Assembly (NCBI GenBank): GCA_050084985.1
Contig: JBITNC010000001.1
Location: forward strand, 124,000,001 to 124,064,000
DNA length: 64,000 nt
Direction of reading: 5' to 3'
Origin: Nageia nagi
Taxonomy: Eukaryota; Pinophyta
The notes under the pieces were generated by a model. The model did not search any database, was not told the origin of the DNA, and saw nothing but the letters and a program-made list of their open reading frames with translations. The number at the start of each line of letters is the position of its first letter. Position 1 is the stretch's first letter. A program made the translations under genes and the position numbers. Of the stretch, positions 1-11,459 are shown one piece after another.

Positions 1-188
1 TTTTAAAGGAAAACCAACAAACTTCTTGAATGGAATGACAACTTCATGACAAGTTTGCTCCTAACTAGTTAGAACCCTTGCTAATTAAAGAAAATTTTGG
101 ATTTGGAGCTTACCATTTAGTTGATATGGAAGGAAATGAAGAGGGTGAACCCATAAATATGACACATCTTCATTCTTTCAATATTTAA
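1..188 (+). pseudogene. Ty3/gypsy polyprotein, C-terminal end (partial)
   Basis: Open frame entering from the left edge and ending at TAA 186-188. The last residues read GAYHLVDMEGNE then EPINMTHLHSFNI, the usual end of a plant gypsy integrase C-terminal region (a gly-ala-tyr-x-leu core, then a word ending in N-x-x-H-L-x-x-F). The same ending is seen in the plus-strand gypsy element at 53.9-54.0 kb (INIMHLKTFYI). Only about 60 codons are visible, with a stop near position 87, so the rest of the element lies left of the window. Its 3' LTR should follow downstream, but I could not find its borders. Confidence 0.75.
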
Positions 189-2040
189 TAAGATCTTTTG
201 ATTTATAAATATATATATTGTGAATAGTTTTTAATTCAAAACAACAAAAAATGCTTTCCTTAAACTTACACATATTTAATGCATTTGAAATAGAAAATTA
301 CATCAAAAAAGAGCAAAACCATCCATCTAATTTTTGATCAAAGAGGCATTAAACAAATATCTTGGTACAAAAATCCTAGATATTTGAGAGATAGGGCTAT
401 AATGGAGTTATCCTGACATACTACCCCTAGAAATATAAATTTCTTCCATATACCTATCAATATACAAGAAAATATAGCCTTAAAATTATTTTTAAAAAGA
501 TATCAAGGGTGGTAAATAAGCATTTGAGCAAATAACTTAGAAATATATGTGGACAAAGCCATGTATTACCTGAGTTATATAATTACTTCACTTAGGTTTG
601 CATGATAAATGTGTTATGTCAATACTGACCCACATCATCCCCTATGATCATATATTTGACTACTTCTTTAACAATTGGATCCAAATAGAATAATTAATAC
701 CTAGCCAAATGAGGATTTTCTATTCACATGGGTAGATCAAATGATGAGAGAATTGTTTCACCATAAAATGGTCTATGATTTTTATAGGGTATTCTTTTGT
801 AAGCCTCAAAGATCAATTACATGTATGCAATAAATTGATAGATAATTTTCTTGAACTAGGTCAAGATTACCTAATCCTTCTCTATGCAATAGATAAATAA
901 GAACTTTAATACCAAGAAGAGTATAAGCTAATGAAAAAATACAATTACAATTTAATCTCATAAATCATGATTTTGTTGATAGATACCCAAAATATTGCTA
1001 CATGTAAATATTATGAAAGTATCCTTACATTGAGATAGCTTGTTTCTTCACTTTACCAAAGGAAATTTAAGAAATTATAACCATGAATTATTATAAATAA
1101 TGAGGAACCAATGCATGGGATTTAAGATTTGATAACCTTAAGGCAACCATCAAATTAGAAGCAAAAGACATGTGGATGGAAGTTGAATCCCTAATAAATT
1201 GGATCCATATATTTTGATTACATTTGCCTTATAAGAAACCTAATATCATGTTAAATTCTATTGATCACATGACCCTTTGGTGTTATGGAAGATAAGTCTC
1301 CATAACTGAGATTATCAATAATTTGGTACTTGAGTATAATACTCATTTGATTTTGTATAACAAAATTATATATGATTATAGTTAATTATTTAGTAAAAAT
1401 TATTATGTAAATAATCCTACCAATGTAAAACCAAGGTTTGAAATAACTAGTAAACAACTTAACCAATGAAGAAATGAGGTCATACCTAAACCTAAAAATA
1501 ATGAGTATTCCAATATTTCATAAAGAGCATGATCCCCCTCATGCCATCACTTCTCCTTAAGTCTCCATAGCCCTTAGGGGTTCCATCTCATCTTTCTCTT
1601 CTTAAATATGATGAGGCCTTAACATCATCAACTATGCCAAAATGCATCATTAAGAATTTCAAGCATCATCCCTTAATCTTACCACTTGTTTTATATCTTA
1701 TCCATTATCAACCATTCATTCAAGGACTAGAACCTACTCATTTTTTAAAATGACCTCCATACTTTTACTTCTTGGATCATAAAGCTTGGGTTATTCATAA
1801 AAAATAAGGTGGTCATTACTACTTGGGAGTTGTAAAACATCTTTCATCCTAATAAAAGTAAAATTGTCAAAATAATCATCAAGTACATATGTGAATAAAA
1901 ATTATAAAAAATATTCAAAGAATTAATAAAGGTATTTTTACATAGATATGTGTGTATGTATATATGTTTTTATCTTTAAAAAAATTTATACAAATTCTAA
2001 GAAAATTACATAAGTAGCTGATTGTACTTTACATAAATTA
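189..2040. other. AT-rich stretch, no gene recognised
   Basis: It follows the end of a gypsy polyprotein, so part of it is probably the 3' untranslated region and LTR of that element. No polypurine tract, LTR border or family motif could be placed. A weak coding-like run near 1770-1860 is broken by stops in every frame. Confidence 0.3.
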
Positions 2041-2739
2041 GGCATCATGAGTCATCCAAATTGTATTAGTATTCCCACCAATCAATAGGAGGGGTTTTTA
2101 CATTATAATGCCACTACCCCATGGGAACTTTAATATCTTTGTATCTTGCAATCACCCTATACATTTCCTAGTGACCCTTTAGGATACCTCATCCAAACCT
2201 TAGAATTAGAAAAAGACTAGTTCAATCAGTTGCTTGAATGTGTACAATATTAGATTTTATCCATGGAAGCCTTAACCATTGTACTAGATATTTCTAACCA
2301 TACCTATTATGCTCTAAGGAACTCTCATCGAATAGAGATTTCTATTAATCACTAGCCTTGTTGGGGAACTTGTGTAATCTATGATATACCTAATGAAGAG
2401 TTCCTTGAAAATCTCATCTACATGTTCTTTATACCTACTTTCATATGGAGGATTATGATTTATGCTCTTCTTACCCCATTAGTGGTTAGATTTGTTAAAT
2501 TCTATGGGCCACATCTTCTGCATGCTAAAGAAGATCTATTTTATGAGGTCGCCATAGCCCATCTCTTATCTATAAACCTTTGGTGTTGGGATTTCATGTT
2601 GTCTGTATCTATCACTTATGACCCCACACAAGGGGTAATTGATCATAGGATTCACACTCATTTTCATTTCCATCCTTTCACCCATGATGACTTATTACAT
2701 GTTCTTACCAAATTAGGAAATCCAAAAAAAAAACATTAA
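2041..2739 (+). pseudogene. decayed coding region, unknown family
   Basis: One frame runs from about 2041 to the TAA at 2737-2739. It has five in-frame stops in the first half (TAG or TAA), then an uninterrupted 105-codon segment from ATG 2422. The open part is rich in aromatic residues and histidine, including FFIPTFIWRIMIYALL and HRIHTHFHFHPFTHDDLL, and ends in a lysine-rich tail. Several upstream stops sit where Gln or Trp would be natural. That pattern suggests a once longer protein that decayed, not a chance frame. I do not recognise the family. It lies between a gypsy 3' end and a dispersed repeat, so it could be an accessory frame of a retroelement or a captured host fragment. Confidence 0.4.
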
Positions 2740-2819
2740 AAATTACAAAAAACCAAATAATCAAAAATTGCAAAAAGTAAAGACATCAAATATATATATT
2801 ATTAAAAATATATTTATAT

Positions 2820-2820
<1 letters not shown>

Positions 2821-2851
<31 letters not shown>

Positions 2852-2860
2852 ATATATATG
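2821..2860. repeat. (AT)n microsatellite
   Basis: Near-pure alternating AT dinucleotides with one short interruption. It sits just upstream of dispersed repeat R. Confidence 0.9.
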
Positions 2861-2904
2861 TATAATATTTATATATTATATTTTTCAAAATATGTTCTTA
2901 CAAT

Positions 2905-3430
2905 ATTTCTAAAACTTTGGATGATAAACAAACATGACATTATACACTATTGAAATATTTTGAACTCATACACTATTACACATTATAAATCTTAATACAT
3001 GCAAAAATTTAATGTTATTAGAGCATAATTTTAAGTGAGTATTTGTCCTATTATTTTGCTTCATCCCAAACCCAAGAGATACATCAAAAAAGAATAAAAT
3101 ACATCAAAAAAATAATAAAATTATAAAATTATAATTTTTGGGTGATTACAATATTCTCTATCGAGGCTATGGATGTCTGATTAGTAGTAAAGCAAGGTTG
3201 TAATGGGATCTAAAGGTTAATCTTCAATGAGTCTATGAATGCCTATCTAGCAGTGAAGTATACCTTATGAAGAGGTGACATGTCTACCCTTTGAGATGGA
3301 CCTCTGGATGTTCATGCGGATAAATAAGACTACATATCCTATTCTCTTAGAGAATTAAATTAGCAAATTGTTAAGAGAAGTAAATTCCTATCACTACATA
3401 CACATGAATTCATAATCACTTTGATAATGT
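2905..3430 (+). repeat. dispersed repeat R, forward copy
   Basis: About 525 bp that aligns along its length with the reverse complement of 25297-25900. Shared landmarks in order are GGATGATAAACAAACATGA, CTTCATC-C-AACCCAAG, GGGTGATTACAATAT, GGCTATGGATG, GCAAGGTTGTA-TGGGATC, GGACCTCTG and ACACATGA-T. Each copy holds an internal direct repeat with a period of about 58 bp, built on GGCTATGGATGCCT followed by CTAGCAGT. No coding potential was seen. The other copy lies between protease and 3' LTR of the gypsy element at 21-33 kb. R is therefore probably non-coding retroelement sequence (3' untranslated region or LTR), not a separate gene. Confidence 0.7.
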
Positions 3431-4029
3431 ATCATAACTTTGTTTTATATCATCCATTATATAAGAAATTGAAACAAAAGATTATTTGATGAAGTTAGTA
3501 CGAATATATTACTTATTATACTTCTTTATTAAATTGTATGTCCACTTAATTTTTAATAATTATATCCCATTATTATAATCTTGATAGGTTAACTAAGTTC
3601 TCATGATTAAACATCTAAATAGTCATACCATCCATACATTCATAAATGTGTGACCATATGTATACATCCACAATGATATATTGTTACATTTTCTTATGTG
3701 TGTTCATAATTTTTCATATAATTTTACATACATACATCATCTCATTTATATAAATAGCCAAGAAAAAATAGCAACCTTATATAAATATAATAACTAAATA
3801 AATTAATATCATGGTATGTGATTTATGAGAATAGACATCAAATGTTTAAGCTAAACATATCACTAAAATATGAAATCAAATATTCACACATTTTATATGT
3901 TGAAAATTCTAATACATGCATCTATAAACATAAGTGATAACCATACACAATAAAACATGATATCAAAAATATGTAAAGAAGTATCATCATCATATATATA
4001 TGTATATATATACACACACACATATATAT

Positions 4030-4103
<74 letters not shown>

Positions 4104-4319
4104 GTCCATTGCATAAGCTATCTATCACATCCATATAGAAAAATAAACCATCAATCATAATATCCATGATCCAAAAATAAATAAAGTCATCAAAAAATAA
4201 GCCTATGACTAACATATCCAAACATAGGAAATTATCATTCCTTCCATGATCTCAAAAAATAATAGCATAGTTTGTAAAATACCATAATTCTAACATGAAA
4301 TATAAATAAAACATAATCC
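3431..4319. other. AT-rich spacer with microsatellite
   Basis: No gene, LTR border or transposon end recognised. From about 3993 to 4100 it holds a compound simple repeat: short TA and CA runs followed by more than 30 uninterrupted TA units. Confidence 0.6.
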
Positions 4320-5280
4320 AATCACTAGGGTAACCTCAAGAGTTATCCTCCCCATCATCTATAAAACTACCAACTCTACCACTTATACCCTTTCTTATAT
4401 GGGTAGTACCCACTAAACCTATAGAACTTGTAGCTTGAGTCACTCTACACATCTCATATGATCCCACTGGGTGTTGTGGAGAAACCTCATCTATATCACT
4501 ACAACTACATGATGCAGAAGGTCTAACAACCCTATCTTATGTGCTAGCAGTCCTTTGGACTCCATTGGTCACCTAGTGCTCTAAAACATCCATAAGGATA
4601 TATGAAATGGAAGGTACTAGATATAGAATATCGAGAACATATGGTCATACCCCGATCAACCATGTCTGAATAATGGAATATTAGTAATCCCTCTAATAAA
4701 AAATACCCTAAATAAATATTGATGGCTAGCTAGGCCCCCCTATAGATGTTCTAGCTCTTCCATCTTGTTAAGAAGCTCAAGCCTCATCCCTCTCCTAATA
4801 ATATCTATCTCTCTCATCTTGATAACAATACATGCAAGCACTAAGCTAAGATACCTAATACCTCAACTCATAGATATAACCTAAGAGTGCATCAACATTA
4901 GGTACCTATGAAGGAGAAGCTCCACCTCCTCTTGCCCCTCTAGTTTTTGTATATACCTCAACCTTCTCACCCTAAATAGCTATTTCTTACGATTCATTGG
5001 TTGTCTACTCAACCTGCTCCCCTATAGGCTCATCCTCAATTGTATCTCTAGTCTTAACTACTATGTCTACCTCATGAATTTATTGATGTACATGATGACT
5101 CATATCCTCTCTAACATCCCCTATGCCTCAACCTACCACCATGGTAGGAACACCTTGGTGGCTCCTACATCATCCTTATAATCCTCAACCAAGGGCTCCT
5201 CCTATGTCAAATTAGGCTTTGCATACACAAGTTGTTGGATGCCTTGAATAAGTACCTCTATAATGCTACTCCATCTTTCA
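4320..5280 (-). pseudogene. probable C-terminal tail of PMD-type protein
   Basis: On the minus strand this less AT-rich stretch reads as a low-complexity, charged tail with scattered stops. It shows a Gly/Arg patch (RGARGGGASPS), a coiled-coil-like word (DERDRYY then ERDEA) and a Ser/Gly-rich end (SCSDIDEVSPQHPVGSYEM, then GRVGSFIDDGEDNS). Long disordered, coiled-coil C-terminal tails are common in PMD proteins carried by plant transposable elements. The stretch is collinear with, and downstream of, the PMD remnant at 8.7-9.8 kb on the same strand, across a candidate insertion. The link to that gene is inference from strand, order and composition. It could be the tail of an unrelated decayed protein. 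Confidence 0.35.
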
Positions 5281-5659
5281 TCATCTAACAACCCTAAAAT
5301 TTATAACTATTTTTTTAATTCTATCATTTATTGATTTGTTGACTTTTCAAGGTTTACTATTTAGGAACATATATCCCACATGGTTTACACATTGATATCT
5401 CATGGACTTTAGTAAGTCTTCACCCTTTATTTGTAATTATGAGGGTACATTCACTAGGAACTTCTCACTTTGCTTACAAGTGAATACTTTTGATGATCAT
5501 ACCCTGGTTTTATTTGAACTCCATTATCATATCCTTGAACTTAAAGGTGTACTTATTATGATGTAAAGGTTTAATATCACTAGTTTAAATGCAAATCAAT
5601 GTTCAAAAAATTCTAAGATTTAGATCCTATAAACAATATCAAACAATCCAAATTATTTC

Positions 5660-6230
5660 CTATGATATCCCCAAATTATCCCATTTAATCCCAAAGGGTT
5701 CCTAACATTTCCCTTATGATCTAAATTTGGTTCCATAAGACTAATATGGGATCCTTTTCTATAACATTGGAATGATAGTGGATTTATTTAGGGTTCTTAT
5801 TTATTATTTATCCTTAAGATGATTGTACAAGCAATTGATAAATATTCATTTCATCCCTATAACTTTAATTAAACAATTTCTATAACTTATAAATAAATAA
5901 AAACCATAAACCATTTTGGTTTCATATGTGAGGTCATGTACTTAGGTGGCATTTTCTAACCCTAGTTCCCCACTTCATTCATTAATATACTATGTAAACC
6001 ACAAACTCATTAAATCTCAAAGTTAACAATTCATTCACTAAGTGGGTAGATTCTAATTCTAAGTTAGATTAGGTTTTATCCTTTAAACTTTGATCATTAA
6101 TATCTTCACCTTATTATTTAAAAACTTTGCATTTATCCCAAATGATTCCATTTATTTCCATTGGGTTCCATTTGTACCCATTTTGACCCCAAGGGTTCTT
6201 GAAATTTCCCAAGTGATCACAAATTCTCAT
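5660..6230. repeat. degenerate direct repeat, offset about 495 bp
   Basis: The segment around 5675-5722 and that around 6169-6217 share an arrangement of CCCATTT, CCC-AAGGGTTC, A-ATTTCCC and GTGATC/ATGATC, with diverged similarity continuing downstream. Both copies lie in the candidate LTR-like insertion. Confidence 0.4.
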
Positions 6231-7215
6231 TTGGAATCTTAGTAGTTCAAATTTAGGATTATTTCTAATTTATTGGCATAGTTTTGGATTTTATTAGAAT
6301 TAATAGCCTAAATAATCTAGTTCTTTAGGAGTCTTGGTAAAATCATCTACTTAAATTGATTTATACTACCCACTATTGATAATGAAATAACAAATATTAA
6401 TTCCTATTCCTATTCATTTAATCATCACTATTTATAGCATTATACCATCATAATATTACTCTCAATAAAAAGGATAACTTATTAATCATTTATAAAATAA
6501 ACCAGTTGATTGAAGTACAACTCATCTACTTTCCATTTACCATATTAACATGACATAAATACAAAACAACCTTTAATGAATTAATATAATATAATACAAC
6601 CATTTAGTCCTTTATGGGATCTTTTTGACAAATCATACTATTTCATATCCATTGAGTTTGTAATTAAAATTTGTTCATGTCATATAGTTTTGATAGTTGT
6701 ATTAACCATCAAACATCTCCATTGATCGTCATTCAATGAGCATCAAACATCCCCTTGGAACTTGATGGGTGGATCAAGTACTAGGATGGAGGAGGATCAG
6801 GATAACCCTTTTAGACTTAACCATTATGCAAATGAATTTAACTATAGAACCTCAAGAGAAATTATCTGCTTTCCTTGGTCAATGTACATTAATCCATTAT
6901 TTATTTACCCTATAATTAATCCATCTTAAATAATTAAATTATTCACAATAAGTTCTTGGACATATTAATAATTAATTAATGCAATTGGTACCATTTGAAG
7001 TATTTTACTAAACATTATACCAATATCATAATCTTAAAACCATTCTTATTAAAAAATTAAAAGAGTTCTTGAATTACTTATTAAAAATTTAAATATACTT
7101 ATCATTCATTAGATACTAATTAGTTTAATTGATAAACTTAGATAATAACAAGCAAATATATTTTTATTAATTCATTTTTACTCACTTTCATATGAATTTA
7201 ATAATATTTTTTTAC

Positions 7216-7705
7216 TAAACATCATATTAGGACTTTAATAAAATTCATGTCAAAATAAATTCATTAAACTCTAGCTAAAGGCATAAGGAGAAATATTTAA
7301 CTAGTCGCTTTAAAATATTATAATATACATAATACAATTTATACATAAAATTTCCCACCCTTACATCTAAATAAAAGAAAATCCTCCTTTACTTTTTAAA
7401 GAAAAAGACATGGTACCAACTTTTAAATAAAATAACCATTATATCTCTTCAAATGGTACAACACTTCTAACAACAATTAATTCTATAAAAATTTATCAAA
7501 CATTATGATAAATATTATATTAATACTTTAATAAAATTCATACCAAAATAAATTTATTAAACTTTACCTAAAGGCATAAGGAGAAATATTTGACTAGTCT
7601 CCTTAAAATATCATAAAATGTATAATTCAATTTGTACATGAAATTTTCCACCCCTACATCTAAATAAAAGAAAAATAACAAAAGAAGATTCCTCTTCTTT
7701 ACTTT
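7216..7705. repeat. direct duplication, about 190 bp, offset 293 bp
   Basis: The segments at about 7216-7411 and 7505-7705 are the same sequence with scattered changes. Landmarks include ACTTTAATAAAATTCAT, AAAGGCATAAGGAGAAATAT and CCTACATCTAAATAAAAG. The shared AAAGGCATAAGG starts at 7277 and 7570. About 95 bp of unrelated AT-rich DNA separates the copies. They are downstream of the minus-strand TATA-like box, in the transcribed part of the candidate element. Confidence 0.8.
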
Positions 7706-7898
7706 CATACAACTCATTAAATACCTCAATAATATGACTAATTTAATTAGGCAAAAAGAATGTAAAATAATGCACCTTGACTTGAAGAGGGAAGAGAGAC
7801 TTCTTTTCTTCATGTAACTCTACACCCAAGCCTAAGAATAATAAGAATTAAATAATAAAAGATAGATAGGCAGGTATTTTTCTAATGCTCTAGTCCTT

Positions 7899-7906
7899 TA
7901 TTTATA
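7899..7906 (-). promoter_or_regulatory. TATA-like box of the candidate LTR
   Basis: Minus strand reads GCTATAAATAAAGG, a good plant TATA box. About 90 bp downstream a short frame starts at ATG 7813 and runs 81 codons with no recognisable motif; it is probably not a gene. The box supports reading the surrounding 3.5 kb block as LTR-derived and minus-oriented. Confidence 0.45.
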
Positions 7907-8739
7907 GCTAAATAGGTTCAAGTGTGTCCAAATGGATGTCTCTTCACACTTTAATAATTTTTGGGGTAGGTTTGGTTAAAGTTGTTGATGATTGAAATGG
8001 TATTAAATACCTTAAAACCTTTTTTATTAATTGACAAATTAGTACCAACTATTATCCACATGTAACAAAAAAAAAATAAAACTAAGTAGGATCATTACTC
8101 TATTATTTTTCTACCCATTAAATATCTTGTAATACCACAAGGAGACCTTAGTCTCTATCTAATAATGTTTTTACTATTAGCCCTATGTGGTAATAATATA
8201 AACACTCATATTTAACTCTTACCCCATTAAATTTTTGTTTCTAACCTTAATATAAATTTTTAGATTTAAATAAGGTATATCCTTTTTTTTCACTTCATTT
8301 CAAAATTTAAATTTCAAAAATACTAAACAAGGGAAAACACATCTTTACTTATGACGATTACCTCATCCTACATAGCAAGATTAATCCACACACATTAACA
8401 AACATAATTTAATCAAGAAATTGATAGTCATAACAATTATTATATATGCAACTACATGATTCACAATGTTCATAGGGTGTGTTTGTGATTTAATTCCAAT
8501 CATTTCCTCCTCTTACCCTTTCATTCTCATCACCAAGTCACCTTTGGTTCATTAGGTCTTCAATTTCTCCTTTCATCTTGTAGTAACTTGTTACTTGCAT
8601 CATAAAATCTTGAAACTAGAATCAACTCAATATAAATAATACATATTTCCACTTAAAATTGATCATTGCATAGCATTAATTTAAATATAGTTTCATTCAC
8701 ATCCTTGATAGTGCTTGAGGTTGACTAGTGTCATTAATC

Positions 8740-9790
8740 AGGTTGTTACAACCTCACCCTCCTTGAATAATCGAATAAGAGCTAGTGGAATGTCCCACAT
8801 GAGATCAAATTGGCATTGCACATGCTCAAAGTAAAATTACTCTAAGAAATTTATCCTCCTCTTGCTAAGAACTCTCACCTATCTAATACCAACAAGTTGG
8901 GTAGTAAGCTCATCCTAGTTTGGATAGGAAGGGTAAGGTCTAAGCCTCACCTAGTTAGGAACCAGTTGTGATAATAAAATGTTGATAATGTGCCACATAA
9001 TGGTGAATACCATAAATTAAGCATGAATAAAATTCATCTCTCCATCATAAGTTACTAGCCAGATATGTAAAATATGTCTCAAAGCTAGGAATTGGGAATC
9101 CATGAGGATGAGCCACATGGATATGCTCATATGCCCAAGCTTGGAAAGTGATAGTAACCAATGAAGATGATCTATTACCCAATGAATAAAATAACAACTC
9201 CTTGTATATCTATGCTAAGAGAGTAGGATCCCAAGCATAAATAGTACCATTTTGTAGCATATCAACCACTATGCATAATAACAACTAATGAAATCAATTG
9301 CTACCCATGTTTGTAAGCAAGTAACATTGGATAAGACCCATCAAGTAGGAGCCTCTCATAATTCCTTATTGATGATTCTTCTATTACTTGAATTATAGGA
9401 AGCCAATCAAAAAAATATCACCTGAAACTCCATTAATTGCATCTACTCCATAAATAGTAATAATGTTAAGGTGCACTAACTCCTAATCCATAACATGATG
9501 GATTCACTACCCCTAAATAAGTATATGATACAAATGATGGATGTGATCCATCATAATAGTCATCTCCTTGGTAGGAAGATGGAAAGTACTAGTTGAAGAG
9601 TCCCATCTATCCAATAAGGCTACCAATAATGGGTAATCCCAATGAATACAATCCATACAGGGACCTACTCTGAAACCCACACTATGTAAGAAAGTGTGGT
9701 CCTCATCCATCAATATGTTATGACCCTCTAAAAGAATCCTAGGGTATTGACCATGGAGCTCAAATATCTCTAAGACCTATCACATTATTA
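8740..9790 (-). pseudogene. plant mobile domain (PMD) protein remnant
   Basis: The minus strand encodes a decayed aminotransferase-like PMD, the domain of the Arabidopsis MAIN/MAIL proteins that is also carried by many plant transposable elements. The first block (about 9775-9513) has WDYPLLVALLDRWDSSTSTF then HLPTKEMTIM, matching the family pattern L-x-x-A-L-(V/L)-(E/D)-R-W followed by T-(H/S)-T-F-H-L-P-x-G-E-(M/A)-T-I. The second block (about 9255-9060) reads YAWDPTLLA, stop, IYKELL, then ITFQAWAYEHIHVAHPHGFP, the family's L-(Q)-x-W-A-Y-E-(H/R) signature. A weaker third block (about 8840-8745) resembles the VPL-x-x-F-x-x-V-E-x-H region. Between blocks there are stops and at least one frame change. 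The stop at 9210-9212 replaces a probable Trp (TGG to TAG). It is either a dead host PMD gene or a PMD carried by a retroelement. Confidence 0.72.
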
Positions 9791-11034
9791 TTAAAATATT
9801 AACTTAGCATGTTTGTAAAAAAATTACTCTAAGTATGATCAAGGTTAACATTTGCAGAATCACCAATGATCAAGGCTAATCATTGGCATTTCTATAAATC
9901 CTTGACCCTTGTCAATGATCATGTTTGAGGGTTTTGAAAAAAATTAAAATCCAATTAATAATAAAAAATTGCAAAATTGAATGGTCTAAAATGATTAAAA
10001 AATATTTCTATCATTCCTACAATTTTTATTTTGTTATATAATGGTTAAAATTAATGCATTAAGAAAAAAATTAAAAAGGGATTTTTAAAACCTACCTCTT
10101 CTTTCATTGGCCCCTTGCATGACATTGAATATCCTCATAGTTGCATCTTGGCTCCATTTAGTATCAAAAAGAGTAAAAATAGAGCCCAAAATTGAGCTTC
10201 TGGGGTAGGGAGCAAATAGAGCTCTAACCTAGCACAAAAGACAAATAAGAAAGTGATAGCAAAACTTTTTCTTTTTATTAACCCACATAGTTAAATGCTA
10301 GCAATTTTATATTAGGCCCCAACAATCCATAAGGATCATCAATAATCCAAAAAAAAAAAGAGAGAGATTAAGAGGATTTGAAAAACCATTTATGAATTCC
10401 TCCTTCGATACAATATTTTTTTAGGTATTTTAACAAGAGAAATACTTGAGCTCCTTTTTTGGTTACTAATGTTTTTTATTAAAATTGAAAAAACCTTAAA
10501 ATCTAAAAATTCAAAAAACTTTGAAATATGTTAAAACTTTTTTAGGCATACTTAGGCCTATGATTAATTGTAAACATTAATGAGAAAGTTTGAAATAAAA
10601 TAGGATAATTAAAAATAATTGCAACACTTTTATGTATTTTTATACCACCAACAATAATCAACCAAGGGTGAAAATACAAAGAAAACCTAAGCTATGTTCC
10701 TAATCTAAAAAATAGTCTAGATTCCCAATGAATTAATGCAAAATCTATACAAAACATTTGCACTCAAGAATTGCTTATATCAAGAATATCATAAAAATAC
10801 CAAATATAATATAAAATAATTAAAAAATCCTAAAAATTAATATATCTATAAAACCCTAAAAATAAAAAAATGTGTGCCAAAGATAAAATAGAAACAAGTT
10901 TTTTGCTTGTTAACTTGATTTAATCTAAAGGCTTTGAAAAAATCTAAAACTCTTGAGAAACTCTGAATTTGAAAAATGATCCTTCTTTTAATATAAAAAA
11001 GAAGGATGAGTTTTGATATGATTAAAATTGTTGG
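9791..11034. other. AT-rich spacer, no firm gene
   Basis: No family motif recognised. On the minus strand a short open run (about 10300-10105) ends with the donor-like AGAG/GTAGGT. It could be a 5' exon of the PMD gene downstream, but this is weak. The rest is A- and T-rich sequence with several homopolymer runs. Confidence 0.3.
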
Positions 11035-11459
11035 ATGAACTTTTGTGCAAGATCATCAAGTAACCCACCTATTGGGACAAAAGTAGAATTATCAAAGCTT
11101 TATGTTTTCAAGGGTGCTTCTTTATCACATGATATCTATGGTATACACTTTACATTTAAGACTCCATCTATATCCTACCAACACAACACTTGGTATAATG
11201 ATAACTACCTAAGTTATGCCTTGCACTACAACCCCTATTGGTTTCAAAATATGTCAAACATAAAATAATAAAAAATGGATTTATTCATAATCCAATCACT
11301 CAAATTCAGATTATTCATAGAGGATAAGTTAATTCAAATTCTTTACCCAAGGTTAAGAATACAAATTCAAAACTTGATTGCACCCCCTCTCAGATAGGCT
11401 TGGTTTTTTGAAATTATCCTCACTTATAAAATGTTGGGTATTTCAAAAAAGGGACAAAA
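11035..11459 (+). other. 3' end of a plus-strand LTR element with polypurine tract
   Basis: A purine tract (CAAAAAAGGGACAAAA, about 11444-11459) directly precedes a TGTAGACACCTAAA LTR start. This is the mirror image of the end of the gypsy element at 21.87 kb, whose minus-strand tract AAAAAGGGGCAAAA precedes TGTAGACACCTAAAAATG. The upstream 400 bp holds a 77-codon frame (11035-11268) with no known motif and is best read as 3' untranslated region. Confidence 0.55.

Larger units (their letters stand above)
5282..8747 (-). mobile_element. candidate 3.5 kb LTR-like insertion
   Basis: Read on the minus strand the stretch begins TGTAACAACCT (near 8747) and ends AGGGTTGTTA (near 5284). These are short inverted termini of the kind found at LTR ends, though the final CA appears changed. 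It separates two collinear minus-strand pieces of a probable PMD gene. A TATA-like box on the minus strand at 7899-7906 is followed by a sequence resembling a transcript leader. A polymerase gene, primer site and clear target duplication were not found, and the flanks GAGGT and GATGA match poorly. It could be a long solo LTR, a non-autonomous element or two adjacent insertions. Confidence 0.35.

Noticed and set aside
3893-4221. Three overlapping frames of 67-99 codons on both strands
   Set aside because: They translate the TA/CA microsatellite (Ile-Tyr repeats) and have no independent support.
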